From Prorocentrum cordatum (taxonomy: Eukaryota; Sar; Dinophyceae; Prorocentrales; Prorocentraceae), in the NCBI GenBank assembly GCA_963575745.1, contig CAUYUJ010009757.1:99501-163500 (forward strand): a DNA stretch of 64,000 bases, given 5' to 3'. Positions 31,110 to 40,770 of the stretch are shown one piece after another. Both the position numbers and the translations under genes were made by a program. The notes below the pieces were generated by a model. It saw nothing but the letters and a program-made list of their open reading frames with translations, searched no databases and had not been told where the DNA came from. The first letter of the stretch is position 1, and each line of letters starts with the position of its first letter.

Positions 31110-32098
31110 AGCGGCGTGGGCGGCGATTAATAGCAGGAGAGCGTGCTCGAAACCTAGGGGGGCCACGGGATGAACTGCGGCTCATGGAACGGCGGTCACG
31201 TCCTCTGTCACTGCCGGATGATCTGTCGCGGCCACGTGGGCTGCCACGTCCTCCGCCACGTCCGTCTCTTCCTCGGGAAGATGATCGTGAAGATCTACCG
31301 TATCGACCTCTCGACTGACTGCGAGAGTCGATAAATTTTCTGGAGGATGATCGAGCGCGGTCGCGTTGGCGTCTGTGGTCGCGTCGGTTGCATGGCCCCC
31401 CGCATTCCGAACCCCCCCGCGTTGTGAGAGCGCCTGCTCCCTGACCCGCGGGGTGGTGGTCGGCCACGGCTGTCCTGGCGGAAATCCGTGGACGGCTGGG
31501 GCTCCTATCAGGTGTCTTCGCACCAGCTGCGAGGTGGGCATATTTGCACTTGTCACCTTTGTGGCAATTGTTCTGGACGAAGTAACTAAACTGCGCCATG
31601 TGCGGGAAGTTGGATTTGTCACCGCGTGCGCAGGAACTGCGCTCGGCGAATCCGAAGCAGAACTGCTTCGATCCTGGCTTTTTGGAACTCGCAGGGGCCG
31701 GCGCGCTTCGGCGAGCGTTGCCGCCAGCGTTAGATGGGCGGGAAGATCTGCCGCCTCTCCCATCCCTGGGGTAGGCGTGCAAGGCCTTGCAACGGTCCCC
31801 GTTCCGACAGTTGCCTTTGTTCCAGGTTGCGCAGATGTTCACCTGAGAACGGTTCTCATACTCATACCGTATTTATATATAAAAATATATAAAAACTTAT
31901 TCTCTGGTCGTTTCGTTTCCAGAACGTCGAGAACACGCGGAGCCATTCGTGGGTACGATGTGGGTCGCTTACTTTCACTCGTTGGCACTCATACGTGTCC
32001 TGTTTTATCCAAATATGTCGGCGAATCTGAGTGCGGATCAGAGAGTCGAGAATCTTGGGGTCGGGTGCCTCTCGGCAGCCCAACAATAAAGCGTCTCA
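31110..32098 (-). pseudogene. gag C-terminal region with CCCH fingers and RS-rich tail, copy 2
   Basis: The domain order matches copy 1: the rest of the capsid-like region, an AT-rich microsatellite (31873-31895, interrupted TA/A rather than pure TA), CCCH finger CATWNKGNCRNGDRCKALH, two degenerate fingers, then an Arg/Ser/Gly-rich tail. The second finger again has Ser for its third Cys (GDKSNFPH), so this loss predates the duplication. The protein would bind RNA in a virus-like particle. The RS-rich tail resembles SR-protein domains, but whether it recruits splicing factors cannot be judged from sequence. Confidence 0.65.
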
Positions 32099-34300
32099 TT
32101 ATGTAATGCATCGTTGCAGATCTTCGTCTCTCATCCTCAATTCTTTGAGGCGCTCAAAACCGTGTAGGTCATCATCTACCTCGGTCACCTTGTAGGACTG
32201 TAGGATGTGCCAGTATATCTGGCGTTCTTTCAGCATTCGTCCAGCTTTGTGTTCCTTGGTTTCGATGAGCCTGATCTGGAAGCGCAGGTCAGATGAAAAG
32301 ATGTCGCTGAGAGCAGTGGCGAGTTTGCAATCGATGCTCTCAAAGTCACCGCTGTCTCTCACGTCATCAAAGGTACACTCGGGCTGTTCAGCCACGCATA
32401 GGAAGGCGTATGCTTTGGAGGGGCGCCCTGAAGCGGCTCCAAAGTTCTTCCGCGCCTTCTGCTGCCGCTCAAGCAGCTGTGTGATTTTGGGTAAGACAGG
32501 GGCTCTTACGGTGTCTGACTCCTTGATAGGAGTAGTAGTGTTGACCGAAACCGCAGACAGTGGTTGCGAGGGTATCGGTGCACCGTCGGCGGTTGGTTCT
32601 GTGCGCACTGGAGACGCGTGGCGTGTCTGTGCGGAAGCTGCCGCGGAGGCTGCTCCTGGAGACGTACGTCTTGGTTGTCCTGCAGAAGCGTGTGGCGCTG
32701 CAGCGGACGTTGCCGTCGGCATGGGGAGGCCTGGCAAAGGCTGAAGGTGAAGTGTAGTGTCGTTGGTGTGGTCAATCAGTAGATTTGTCCAATTCGTCAT
32801 GTCCTCGAGTATTTGATCCACCTTTTGTCATGCAGATCGTAAACCGTGCCTGGAAGAAGTGATCTCGTCGTCGGTGCCCCGAGAGCGTTGGGAATGCCCA
32901 TCAAGGCGTTGCTCGTAGGCTCGGAGACGGGCGTTTTGTGCCTCCAGCTCACTTTCCAGACGTGTGAGACACTCCTCAACGCGTACTTTTTTTGCAGCAT
33001 CTCTGTCCCGAAGGGCCTGGGAGAGCTCGGACTGCGCGTGGTCCGCCGCAGTCTTAACTTCCTCCACCCTGTCAATGAAGTGGGCGAAATCGTAAACCGT
33101 AGGAGGAGATCCCAGCTGATCAGTCTGGGCTCGTCCGACGCACAACTCTGCCAGGGCGTCCTGCGCACCAGGTAAAAGCTGCTCGATCACAGAGATCCGG
33201 TTAGCAATGGGGCTGCACGACAGCGTCGGTCGCATCAAGCCGTTGAGCGATGACTCTCCCAGTATTTTGCAATAACCGTAGCGTGGTCCATGTTTGATCG
33301 AAGATCATTGATTTGGGACTGGGCGTCGCCGAGGTAGAGGCGGTCGGTTTCGGAGCTGATCATGGATCTCATCGTGTAGGATCCTGACCGCAGAAGCGCC
33401 TGTGTCGTGGACGACCACAAGCTGATGCTCCATCTGCACAAGGTAGTTGCGCAGGTGCTCGACCGTCGCAGACCATTCACCTGAGTATGACATCTCACGG
33501 TCAACCTGAAACTGCAGCTCTCCTAAAAGACGACGATCTTCAGCGATCCTGGAATCTATGATCGCTAACGCGCCGTCGAAGTCTTGACGTAGAGCAGCAG
33601 TGTGTGCTGCGTTCGTCTGAACGCTCTGAACCAGTCCAGAGTACTGCCTGGACACGAAGGTTTCAACCTGGTCTCGCAGCTCAGCAAGGTCACCTGCAGC
33701 GGGCGTGGCCGCCGGCAGGTCGTCTGAGAGGAAGAGGTGAGGAGCGTCTGCTCCCTGGTGCACCCTCTCGCGAGGGGTGCGTGGCCTCTGAGAGGCCGCG
33801 CGCGGGCTCGATCTAGTCTCGTCGTAGGGGCCTGCGGCCTCGCGACGGTTACGCATGGACGAGCTGCGGCTAGGGCCGTGTGTGTGTGGTGTCTGACGAG
33901 GTGATGATGCCTTGGGATGCTGCGTCTGCGGCTGTGCCGCCACTGGTCTACCGAACTCCTCGAAGGCGGCCACGTGTGCCGACGCTGGGGCAGTGGCAGG
34001 GCTGGCTGGGCCAGCGCTGTTGGTCCAGAGGCGGTTAGCGCGGAAGCGCCCTGGAGTATCGGGACCAGTGGGGCTTGCGCCCGACGCAGTAGGGATTGCT
34101 CCCGACGTAGGAAGAGGAGAGGGGGGGTCGAAGGTAGGCGTGTGAAATCCTCCAATGCCTGTTCCTACTCCTTCTCCTGTCCCCCCGTGGGCGGCGCGGC
34201 GGCGAAGTTCAGCAGCTAGTCGCGCCTCGGGTCCGTCGAAGCTGGGGGGGCGTATCTGGGGCACCCACACGGTCACCTCCAAGGCTCTCCAGCTCATCAC
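32099..34300 (-). pseudogene. gag-like N-terminal region, copia element copy 2
   Basis: This is the counterpart of 9147-11363: a Pro/Ser/Ala-rich leader, a predicted coiled coil (VRVEECLTRLESELEAQNAR) and a capsid-like helical block. Differences from copy 1 are a 14-base deletion near 33335 that shifts the frame, one extra base near 33208, a seven-T run that keeps the coiled-coil frame open, and a private nonsense TGA near 32828. The end carries two adjacent stops. TAA at 32099-32101 is private to this copy, and TGA at 32096-32098 is shared with copy 1. Broken. Confidence 0.7.
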
Positions 34301-34573
34301 CGAGCCGTCGCGCCGTCGGAGAGCTCAGACGCGAAGCCTCGAAGGATCCCTTACGGCGCATGCGCCGTCGGGGCTCCATCGGGGCTGCGAGCGAGATCGC
34401 CGCAAGGGTAGAGTCTATTCTCTTTTTAGAAAGGAGAATCTACGCGGCGCAACTCACTTTGAGTGTCTTGAAGCTGTCCTCTCCGCTGCTCGTGCAAACA
34501 TCCCACCCTCCCACCCGCAATTTGGTCGCAAGACCTCTTAAGACCGTGACGGCACGTGCCAAATTGCACTTGG

Positions 34574-35188
34574 CAGCGACACCGACGCCGACGACGACAG
34601 CGACAACGACGACTACGACGACGCCGACGACGACTACGACTTCGACGACGACGACCACGCCGACGCCGACGCCGACGACGACGACGCCGACGCCGACGAC
34701 GACGATGACAACGCTGACGACGACGACGACGCCGACGACGCCGACGACGACGACGGCGACGATGCCGACGACGACGACGAACACGACAACGACGACGACG
34801 TCGCCAACGAAGACGACGACGACGAGGGAGAATGGAGGACGACGACGGCGACAACGACGACAACGACGAGGGAGGAGGGAGGACGGCAACGACGCGAACG
34901 ACGAAGGAGGAAGGACGGCGACACCGACGACGACAACGACGAGGGAGGGAAAATGACGACGACAACGACGACGGCGACGAAATAGGAGGGACGACGACAT
35001 GACGCCAACGACGGACGACGACGACGACGACGAGAAAGGAGGAAGGACGACCACGGCAATCACGACGACGGGAACAACGACGACGCCAAAGAGGACGACG
35101 ACGACGGCGACGAGGAAAGACAGAGGACGACGACGGCGACGGCGACGACGACGACGAGGGAGGGAGGACGGCGACAACGACGACGACG
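34574..35188. repeat. (GAC)n-rich tract, array unit 1, copy 2
   Basis: Counterpart of 11637-12255, with small triplet-number changes near 34950 and 35145. Confidence 0.9.
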
Positions 35189-35919
35189 CAAGAGCGCGCG
35201 CGCACGGTACTGTTGAACATATGTATTGCGGAACCTTGTGTTTTTGTATGTTTCTTGGACACTCGATTTTGAAGTCCGTCCGAAACCGAAGGTTGAAGGA
35301 TTTCCGCATGCGCGCGCGACGACGCGCGCGCAGGAAGCCCGTGTGGTAGTATTTTCTGAAAGTATTGAAGACCCGATGGTTTCTTAAGTTAAGATTTCGC
35401 AAGAGCGCGCGCGTAAGCTTTTTTAGGGAATCCGTGTTGCGAAACCATGTGTTTTGGTATGTCGTTTGGAAACTCGATGTTGAAATCCTTCCGAAACCGA
35501 AGGTGCTTGAAGTATTCCGGCACGCGCGCGCGACGACGCGCGCGCGTGCACTTCGTCTCATTTGTTGCAGAGGACTTTTTCGAAAGCCCTGATTTTTGAT
35601 AAACGAATGTGCGCGCATAGTTTTTTCCAAGGGAGCCGAAGGGGGGTAGATACCGGCTTGGCTGGGATAGCTATGATATCAAAGTTAGGATGGACGATGG
35701 GGCAGGACCATGTGTAACTAGCCATACGAAAAAGGGGGTCTTCAAGTCCGGGGGGAAGATGGTAGAACCGATCTTTTTTTTGAAACGAGAACTTATGTAA
35801 TGCAATCAATCACTTGCTCAACTTGCAGCTGCCCTCTCCACTGCTCGCGCAAACATCCCACCCTCCCACCCGCAACTTGGTCGCAAGACCTCTGAAGACC
35901 GTGACGGTAGATACCGCAT

Positions 35920-36520
35920 GGCACTTGGCAACGACACTAGCGCCAAAGACGGCAGCGACAACGACGCCGACGACGACGCCGACACCGACTACGACGACAC
36001 CGACAACGTTTCCAACGACTTCGACGATGACGACAACGACGACGACGACGAAGACGACGACGACGACGCCGACGACGACGACGACGCCGACGACGACGAT
36101 GACGACGATGACAACGCCGACGACGACGATGACGACGATGACAACGCTGACGACGACGATGACGACGACGACGTCGCCAACGAAGACGACGACGAGGGGG
36201 GAGGGAGGACGACGACGGCGACAACGACGACAACGACGAGGGAAGAGGGAGGACGGCAAAGACGCGAACGGCGACGAAGCAGGGAGGACGGCGACGCCGA
36301 CGACGACAACGACGAGGGAGGAGGGAGGGCGGCGACAACGACGATGACGACGAACTAGGAAGGATGACGACGAGACGCCGACGACGGACCACGACGACGA
36401 CGACGAGGAGGAAGGACGACCACGGCGACAACGACGACGGAAACGACGACGACGCCAAAGAGGACGACGACGACGGCGACGAAGAAAGACAGAGGACGAC
36501 GACGGCGTCGACGACGCAAG
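35920..36520. repeat. (GAC)n-rich tract, array unit 2, copy 2
   Basis: Counterpart of 12980-13582. It differs by a few substitutions and a short deletion near 36400. Confidence 0.9.
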
Positions 36521-38401
36521 AGCGCGCGCGCACGCTTTTGCTAAACATCTGTGTTGCAAAACCTTTTGTTTTTGTATGTTTTTTGGGCAGTCGATTTTGA
36601 AATCCTTCCGAAACCAAGGTTTGTGAAGGATTTTGGCATGCGCGCGCGACGGCGCGCGCGCGTGCACTTCGTCACTTTTTTGGCGAAAGGGTTCTCTCGA
36701 CGGCACGCGCGCAGCGGCGTTCGAAAAGGTTTCGACATGCACGCGCGCGAACCCCGTTTGAACATCCAGAACAAATTTTTTTTGTTTCCTAAGATTTCGC
36801 AAGAACGCACGCGTAAGCTTTTTTAGGCGGTCGGTGTTGCGAAACCATGTGCGTTGGTATGTTTTTGATATTTTTGGGGAGCTCGATTTTGAAATCCTTC
36901 CGAAACCAGGTGTTTTTGAATCATTCCAGCATGCGCGCGCGAGGGCGCGGGTTCTTGAAACTTTCTGGAATTCGATTCATGGGTGCGCGCGTGTAATATG
37001 TGTTGCTACGGATGGCGGGGGGGTGGGGGGGCGATACCTGTCCCCCTGGGATAGTGTACGTTCATATTTCGGATGGACGATTGGGGCAACATCCTATGTG
37101 TTTTGCATCGGTTCCCGTGGGGGTCTATAAACCCGGGGGGTGTGGGTGGTGGAACATTTTTTGTTTTGAAAAGATAAATTGCGCGGCGCAATGTGGCACA
37201 ATTGGTTTTAACAAACGAATGGACACATCCCCTGCTCCACCACACCCACCCACCCGCAATTTAGCTTGAAACATTCACGCGGTGGCCATTGCGATGCATG
37301 CTTGGCATTGGTTGGTGCATCTCTGCGGCCGCGCCGCCCCTAGCGCGCGCGCAGCGGCCAGCTAGTTTGGCGCCGTCGACACGGCCGCGGCGGCGCTGAG
37401 CGCTGGGCGCATCCTTGCGGGCGCACTGCGAGTCGGCGACTTGCGCGGGCGCGGTACCATGACAACGCCGACACCGGTAGACGCGATGACGATAGTGGCG
37501 ATGCTGGTGACGGTGTTCGCACCGACGAAAGCGCGGCCAGTGCGGGCGCAGATGCTGATCAAGCCGACGACGACGACGGCGTCCTCGCGTCGGCGATGAA
37601 GGTTTCGGAAAGAGTTCGACGCGCGCGCGGCCGACGCGCGAGCGGCCTGCGTGGTATTCTTTGACGCGGATCGCGCCCCCCCCAGCACGCGCGCAAGTGC
37701 GCGCGAATGGTGGCGGCATGCAGCGCCAGAGGCCCACTAGGTAGAATGTCATGGACATGTTGAAACCCTATGATTGTCGTAAGAATCAGCAAAAGCGCGC
37801 AAGTTGTATTAGACAACTGATGTTGCGAAGCCATGTTGTTTGCACGTGGTTTGCACAGTAGGTCTAGACATCGTTGCGAGACCGAAGGCATTGGAAGGAT
37901 TCCGGCATGCGCGCGCGACGACGCGCGCGCACTTCGACCCATTTGTTGCAAAGGAGTCTCGCGACGGCACGCGCGCGAGGGCGTTCGAACCATTTTGACT
38001 TGCGCGCGCGCGCGAAGCCCGTTTGGTAGAATGTTTTCTGAAACTGCTGAACAAAAACCAGTTCTTTCCTGGGGAATCCGCGAGAACACGCGCATGGTTG
38101 TATTGGAAATCCGCATTGCGAGACCCTGTTGTGTTTTTGTATGTTTTTGGACACTCGATTTTGACATTCTTACGACACCGAAGGTGTTTGAAGGATTTCG
38201 GCGTGCGCGCGCGACGACGCGCGCGCGTGCGCTTCTTCAATTTTTGCTGCAAAAAGATCTTGAACACTTTAGACTTTTGAGCAACGGGCGTGCGTACATC
38301 ACGTTTTTTGCATCGGATGGCGGGGGGGTCGAAGCCGACTGAGCTGGGATGAATGAGTTTATCTAGAACGGGAGATGGGGCAGAATCATCTGTAAGCTGC
38401 A

Positions 38402-39076
38402 ATGCAAAACGATGCACCGATAAAGCCGGCGGGTGGAGAGTCGATTACATTGTCACGTGCGGCGACCTTTGGAATGCAATCTACGCGGTGCAAGCAACGC
38501 GGTGCAATCAATGTGGTGCAGTTGATGTCTGTTCGCAATGAGTTGTCCACTCCGCAGCCCCCGCAAACATCCAACCCACCCACCCGCAACTTTGATCGCA
38601 AACCTCATGCGGCGGCGATTGCGATGAGCGCTCGGCGCTGGCTGGTGCATCTCTGCGGCTGCGCCAACCCGCGCGCGCGCAGCGGCCAGGTAGGTTGGCG
38701 CGACCGACGCGGCTGCGGCGGCGCTGACCGCTCGGCGCATCCAGGCGGGCGGGTGCGGTATCATGGAAACGTCGATAATTCTAAACACGATGCTTTTGAC
38801 AGTAGCGATATTAGTGGCAATGCTGCCAGCGACGACGGCGCGGCCAGTGACGGCGCCGATGCCGATCACGCCGACGACGATGACGGCGTCTTCGCGTCAG
38901 TGATGAAGGTTTTAAAGGGAATTCGAAATGCGCGCGCGGCAGACGCGCGAAAGTGGCTCGCATGGTATTGTTTGACGCGGGTCGTACCGCCCCAGCACGC
39001 GCGCAAGGGCATTCAACCGATTTTGACATGCGCGCGCGCGCGAAGTCCGTTTGGCAACAATTTCCGATACTGTTGA
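38402..39076 (+). CDS. Recurring acidic reading frame, array unit (copy 2)
   Basis: Counterpart of 15463-16152 with a handful of substitutions and the same landmarks (RYHGNVDNSKHD, ADADHADDDDGVFASVMKVL). It remains open in the duplicate, which is weak support for coding. The C-terminal end runs into CG-rich repeat modules and is probably not protein-coding. Confidence 0.3.
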   Translation: MQNDAPIKPAGGESITLSRAATFGMQSTRCKQRGAINVVQLMSVRNELSTPQPPQTSNPPTRNFDRKPHAAAIAMSARRWLVHLCGCANPRARSGQVGWRDRRGCGGADRSAHPGGRVRYHGNVDNSKHDAFDSSDISGNAASDDGAASDGADADHADDDDGVFASVMKVLKGIRNARAADARKWLAWYCLTRVVPPQHARKGIQPILTCARARSPFGNNFRYC

Positions 39077-39212
39077 AAAAAACAATGGTTTGGTTAAGAA
39101 TTTGCAAAAACGCGCGCGTTTTTGTTGAAGTCCGTGTTGCGATACCCCTTTGTGCTTGTATGTTTTTTTTGGAACTCGATCTCGAAGCCCCCCCGAAACC
39201 AATTTTTTCAAA

Positions 39213-39217
39213 GAGAA

Positions 39218-39307
<90 letters not shown>

Positions 39308-39319
39308 GGGGGGAGAGAG

Positions 39320-39359
<40 letters not shown>

Positions 39360-39361
39360 CG

Positions 39362-39421
<60 letters not shown>
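39213..39421. repeat. (GA)n/(TA)n microsatellite, copy 2 (expanded)
   Basis: About 200 bases of GA repeats with an embedded ATATATATATATA run at 39362-39376. Expanded relative to 16267-16371, so most of the length change occurred after the duplication. Confidence 0.95.
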
Positions 39422-39425
<4 letters not shown>

Positions 39426-39648
39426 TCGGCACGCGCGCGTGACGACGCGCGCGCACTTCATGCTGTTTTTGCAAAAGGATTCTCGCGACGGCACGCGCGC
39501 GAGGGCGCTCGAGCGAATTCGACATGCGCGCGCGAAGCCCGTTTGGTAGCTGTTCCTGAAAATCTTGGAAAACTGATTGTTCTTCTGGTTCCGCAAGAGC
39601 GCGCGCGTGTTTTTTTGTTGAAAATCAGTGTTGCGAAACCCTGTGTGT

Positions 39649-39683
<35 letters not shown>

Positions 39684-39692
39684 TATATATAT
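39649..39692. repeat. (TA)n microsatellite, copy 2
   Basis: About 44 bases of TA repeats. The copy 1 site (16596-16627) is shorter and interrupted. Confidence 0.9.
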
Positions 39693-40141
39693 CCATAGAT
39701 GGGACACTCGATTTTGAAATCCTTCCAAAACCGAGGGTGTGTGAATGATTCTGGCATGCGCGCGCGAAGGCGCGCGCGTGCACTTCGTCGCATCCTCTGC
39801 AAGGGGATCTTGGAAACGAGTGTGCGCGCGTAAAATTTGTTTGGAAGGGAAACGAGGGGGGGTCGATGCCGGCCTAGCTGGGATAATCTGAACTCGCAGG
39901 TAGGATGGACATTGGGCTAGAACCCTATGTGTTTTGCATCGGTGCCCCGAGGGTCTTCAACCCCCGGGGTGGGATGGTGGTAGGACATTTTTTTGTTAGA
40001 AAAAAACCAAACAGGAAAGATAGTCAATCAATCACATGCTCAACTTGAAGCTGTCCTCGCCGCTGCTCGCGCAAACATGCCACCAAACCACCCGCAACTT
40101 GGTTGCAATACCTCTTTAGACCGTGGCGGTAGGTACCACAT

Positions 40142-40702
40142 GGCACTTGGCAGCGACACCGACGCCGACGACGGCAGCGACAACGACGACGACGACGCCG
40201 CCGACGCCGACTACGACGACGCCGACGACGTCCCCAACGACTTCGACGACGACGACGACGACACCGACGACGACGACGCCGACGCCGACTACGACGATGA
40301 CAACGCCGACGACGACGACGCCGACGCCGACGACGACGACGCCGACGACGACGAAGACGACGACGACGACGACATCGCCAACGAATATGGCATCGGCGAC
40401 GAGGACGAGGGAGGACGACGACGGCGGCAACGACAACGACGAGGGAGGAGGGAGGACGGCGACGACGCGAACGACGATAAAGGAAGGAGGACGGCGACGC
40501 GGACGACGACAACGACGAGGGGTAGGGAAGACGACGACGACAACGACGGCGACGAAATAGGAAGGACGACGACGGGACGCCGACGACGGACGACGACGAC
40601 GACGACGAGGGAGGAGGAAGGACGACCACAGCGACAACGACGACGGAAACGACGACGACGCCAAAGAGGACGACGAGGACAACGACGAGGAAAGACAAAG
40701 GC

Positions 40703-40735
<33 letters not shown>

Positions 40736-40770
40736 GGGAGGAGGGAGGACGGCGACGACGACGATGACGC
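40142..40770. repeat. (GAC)n-rich tract, array unit 5, continuing beyond the duplication
   Basis: A third triplet tract, present only in the right-hand array. Its acidic plus frame starts ALGSDTDADDGSDND and includes DYDDADDVPNDFDDDD, closely parallel to the frames of the other tracts. Confidence 0.9.

Larger units (their letters stand above)
22962..40134. repeat. Large tandem duplication, copy 2
   Basis: This is the second copy of the segment at 1-17065. It is about 110 bp longer, mostly from expansion of a GA tract and a TA tract near 39.2-39.7 kb. Coding differences are single substitutions and short indels, for example a 14-base deletion near 33335, a 5-base deletion near 26335 and a 2-base deletion near 28425. 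The divergence looks like a few percent or less by eye. Confidence 0.95.
34430..40134. repeat. ~1.35-kb tandem-repeat array, copy 2 (units 1-5)
   Basis: This is the duplicated counterpart of 11490-17065. ACCCGCAA lies at 34513, 35868, 37252, 38582 and 40089. The spacing is preserved except in the fourth interval (1507), where GA and TA tracts expanded. Beyond 40134 the array simply continues, so the right end of the duplication lies inside an array unit. Confidence 0.85.

Noticed and set aside
35810-36802. 330-residue minus ORF over the second GAC tract of copy 2
   Set aside because: Same repeat artefact; no motif and Val/Arg-only composition.
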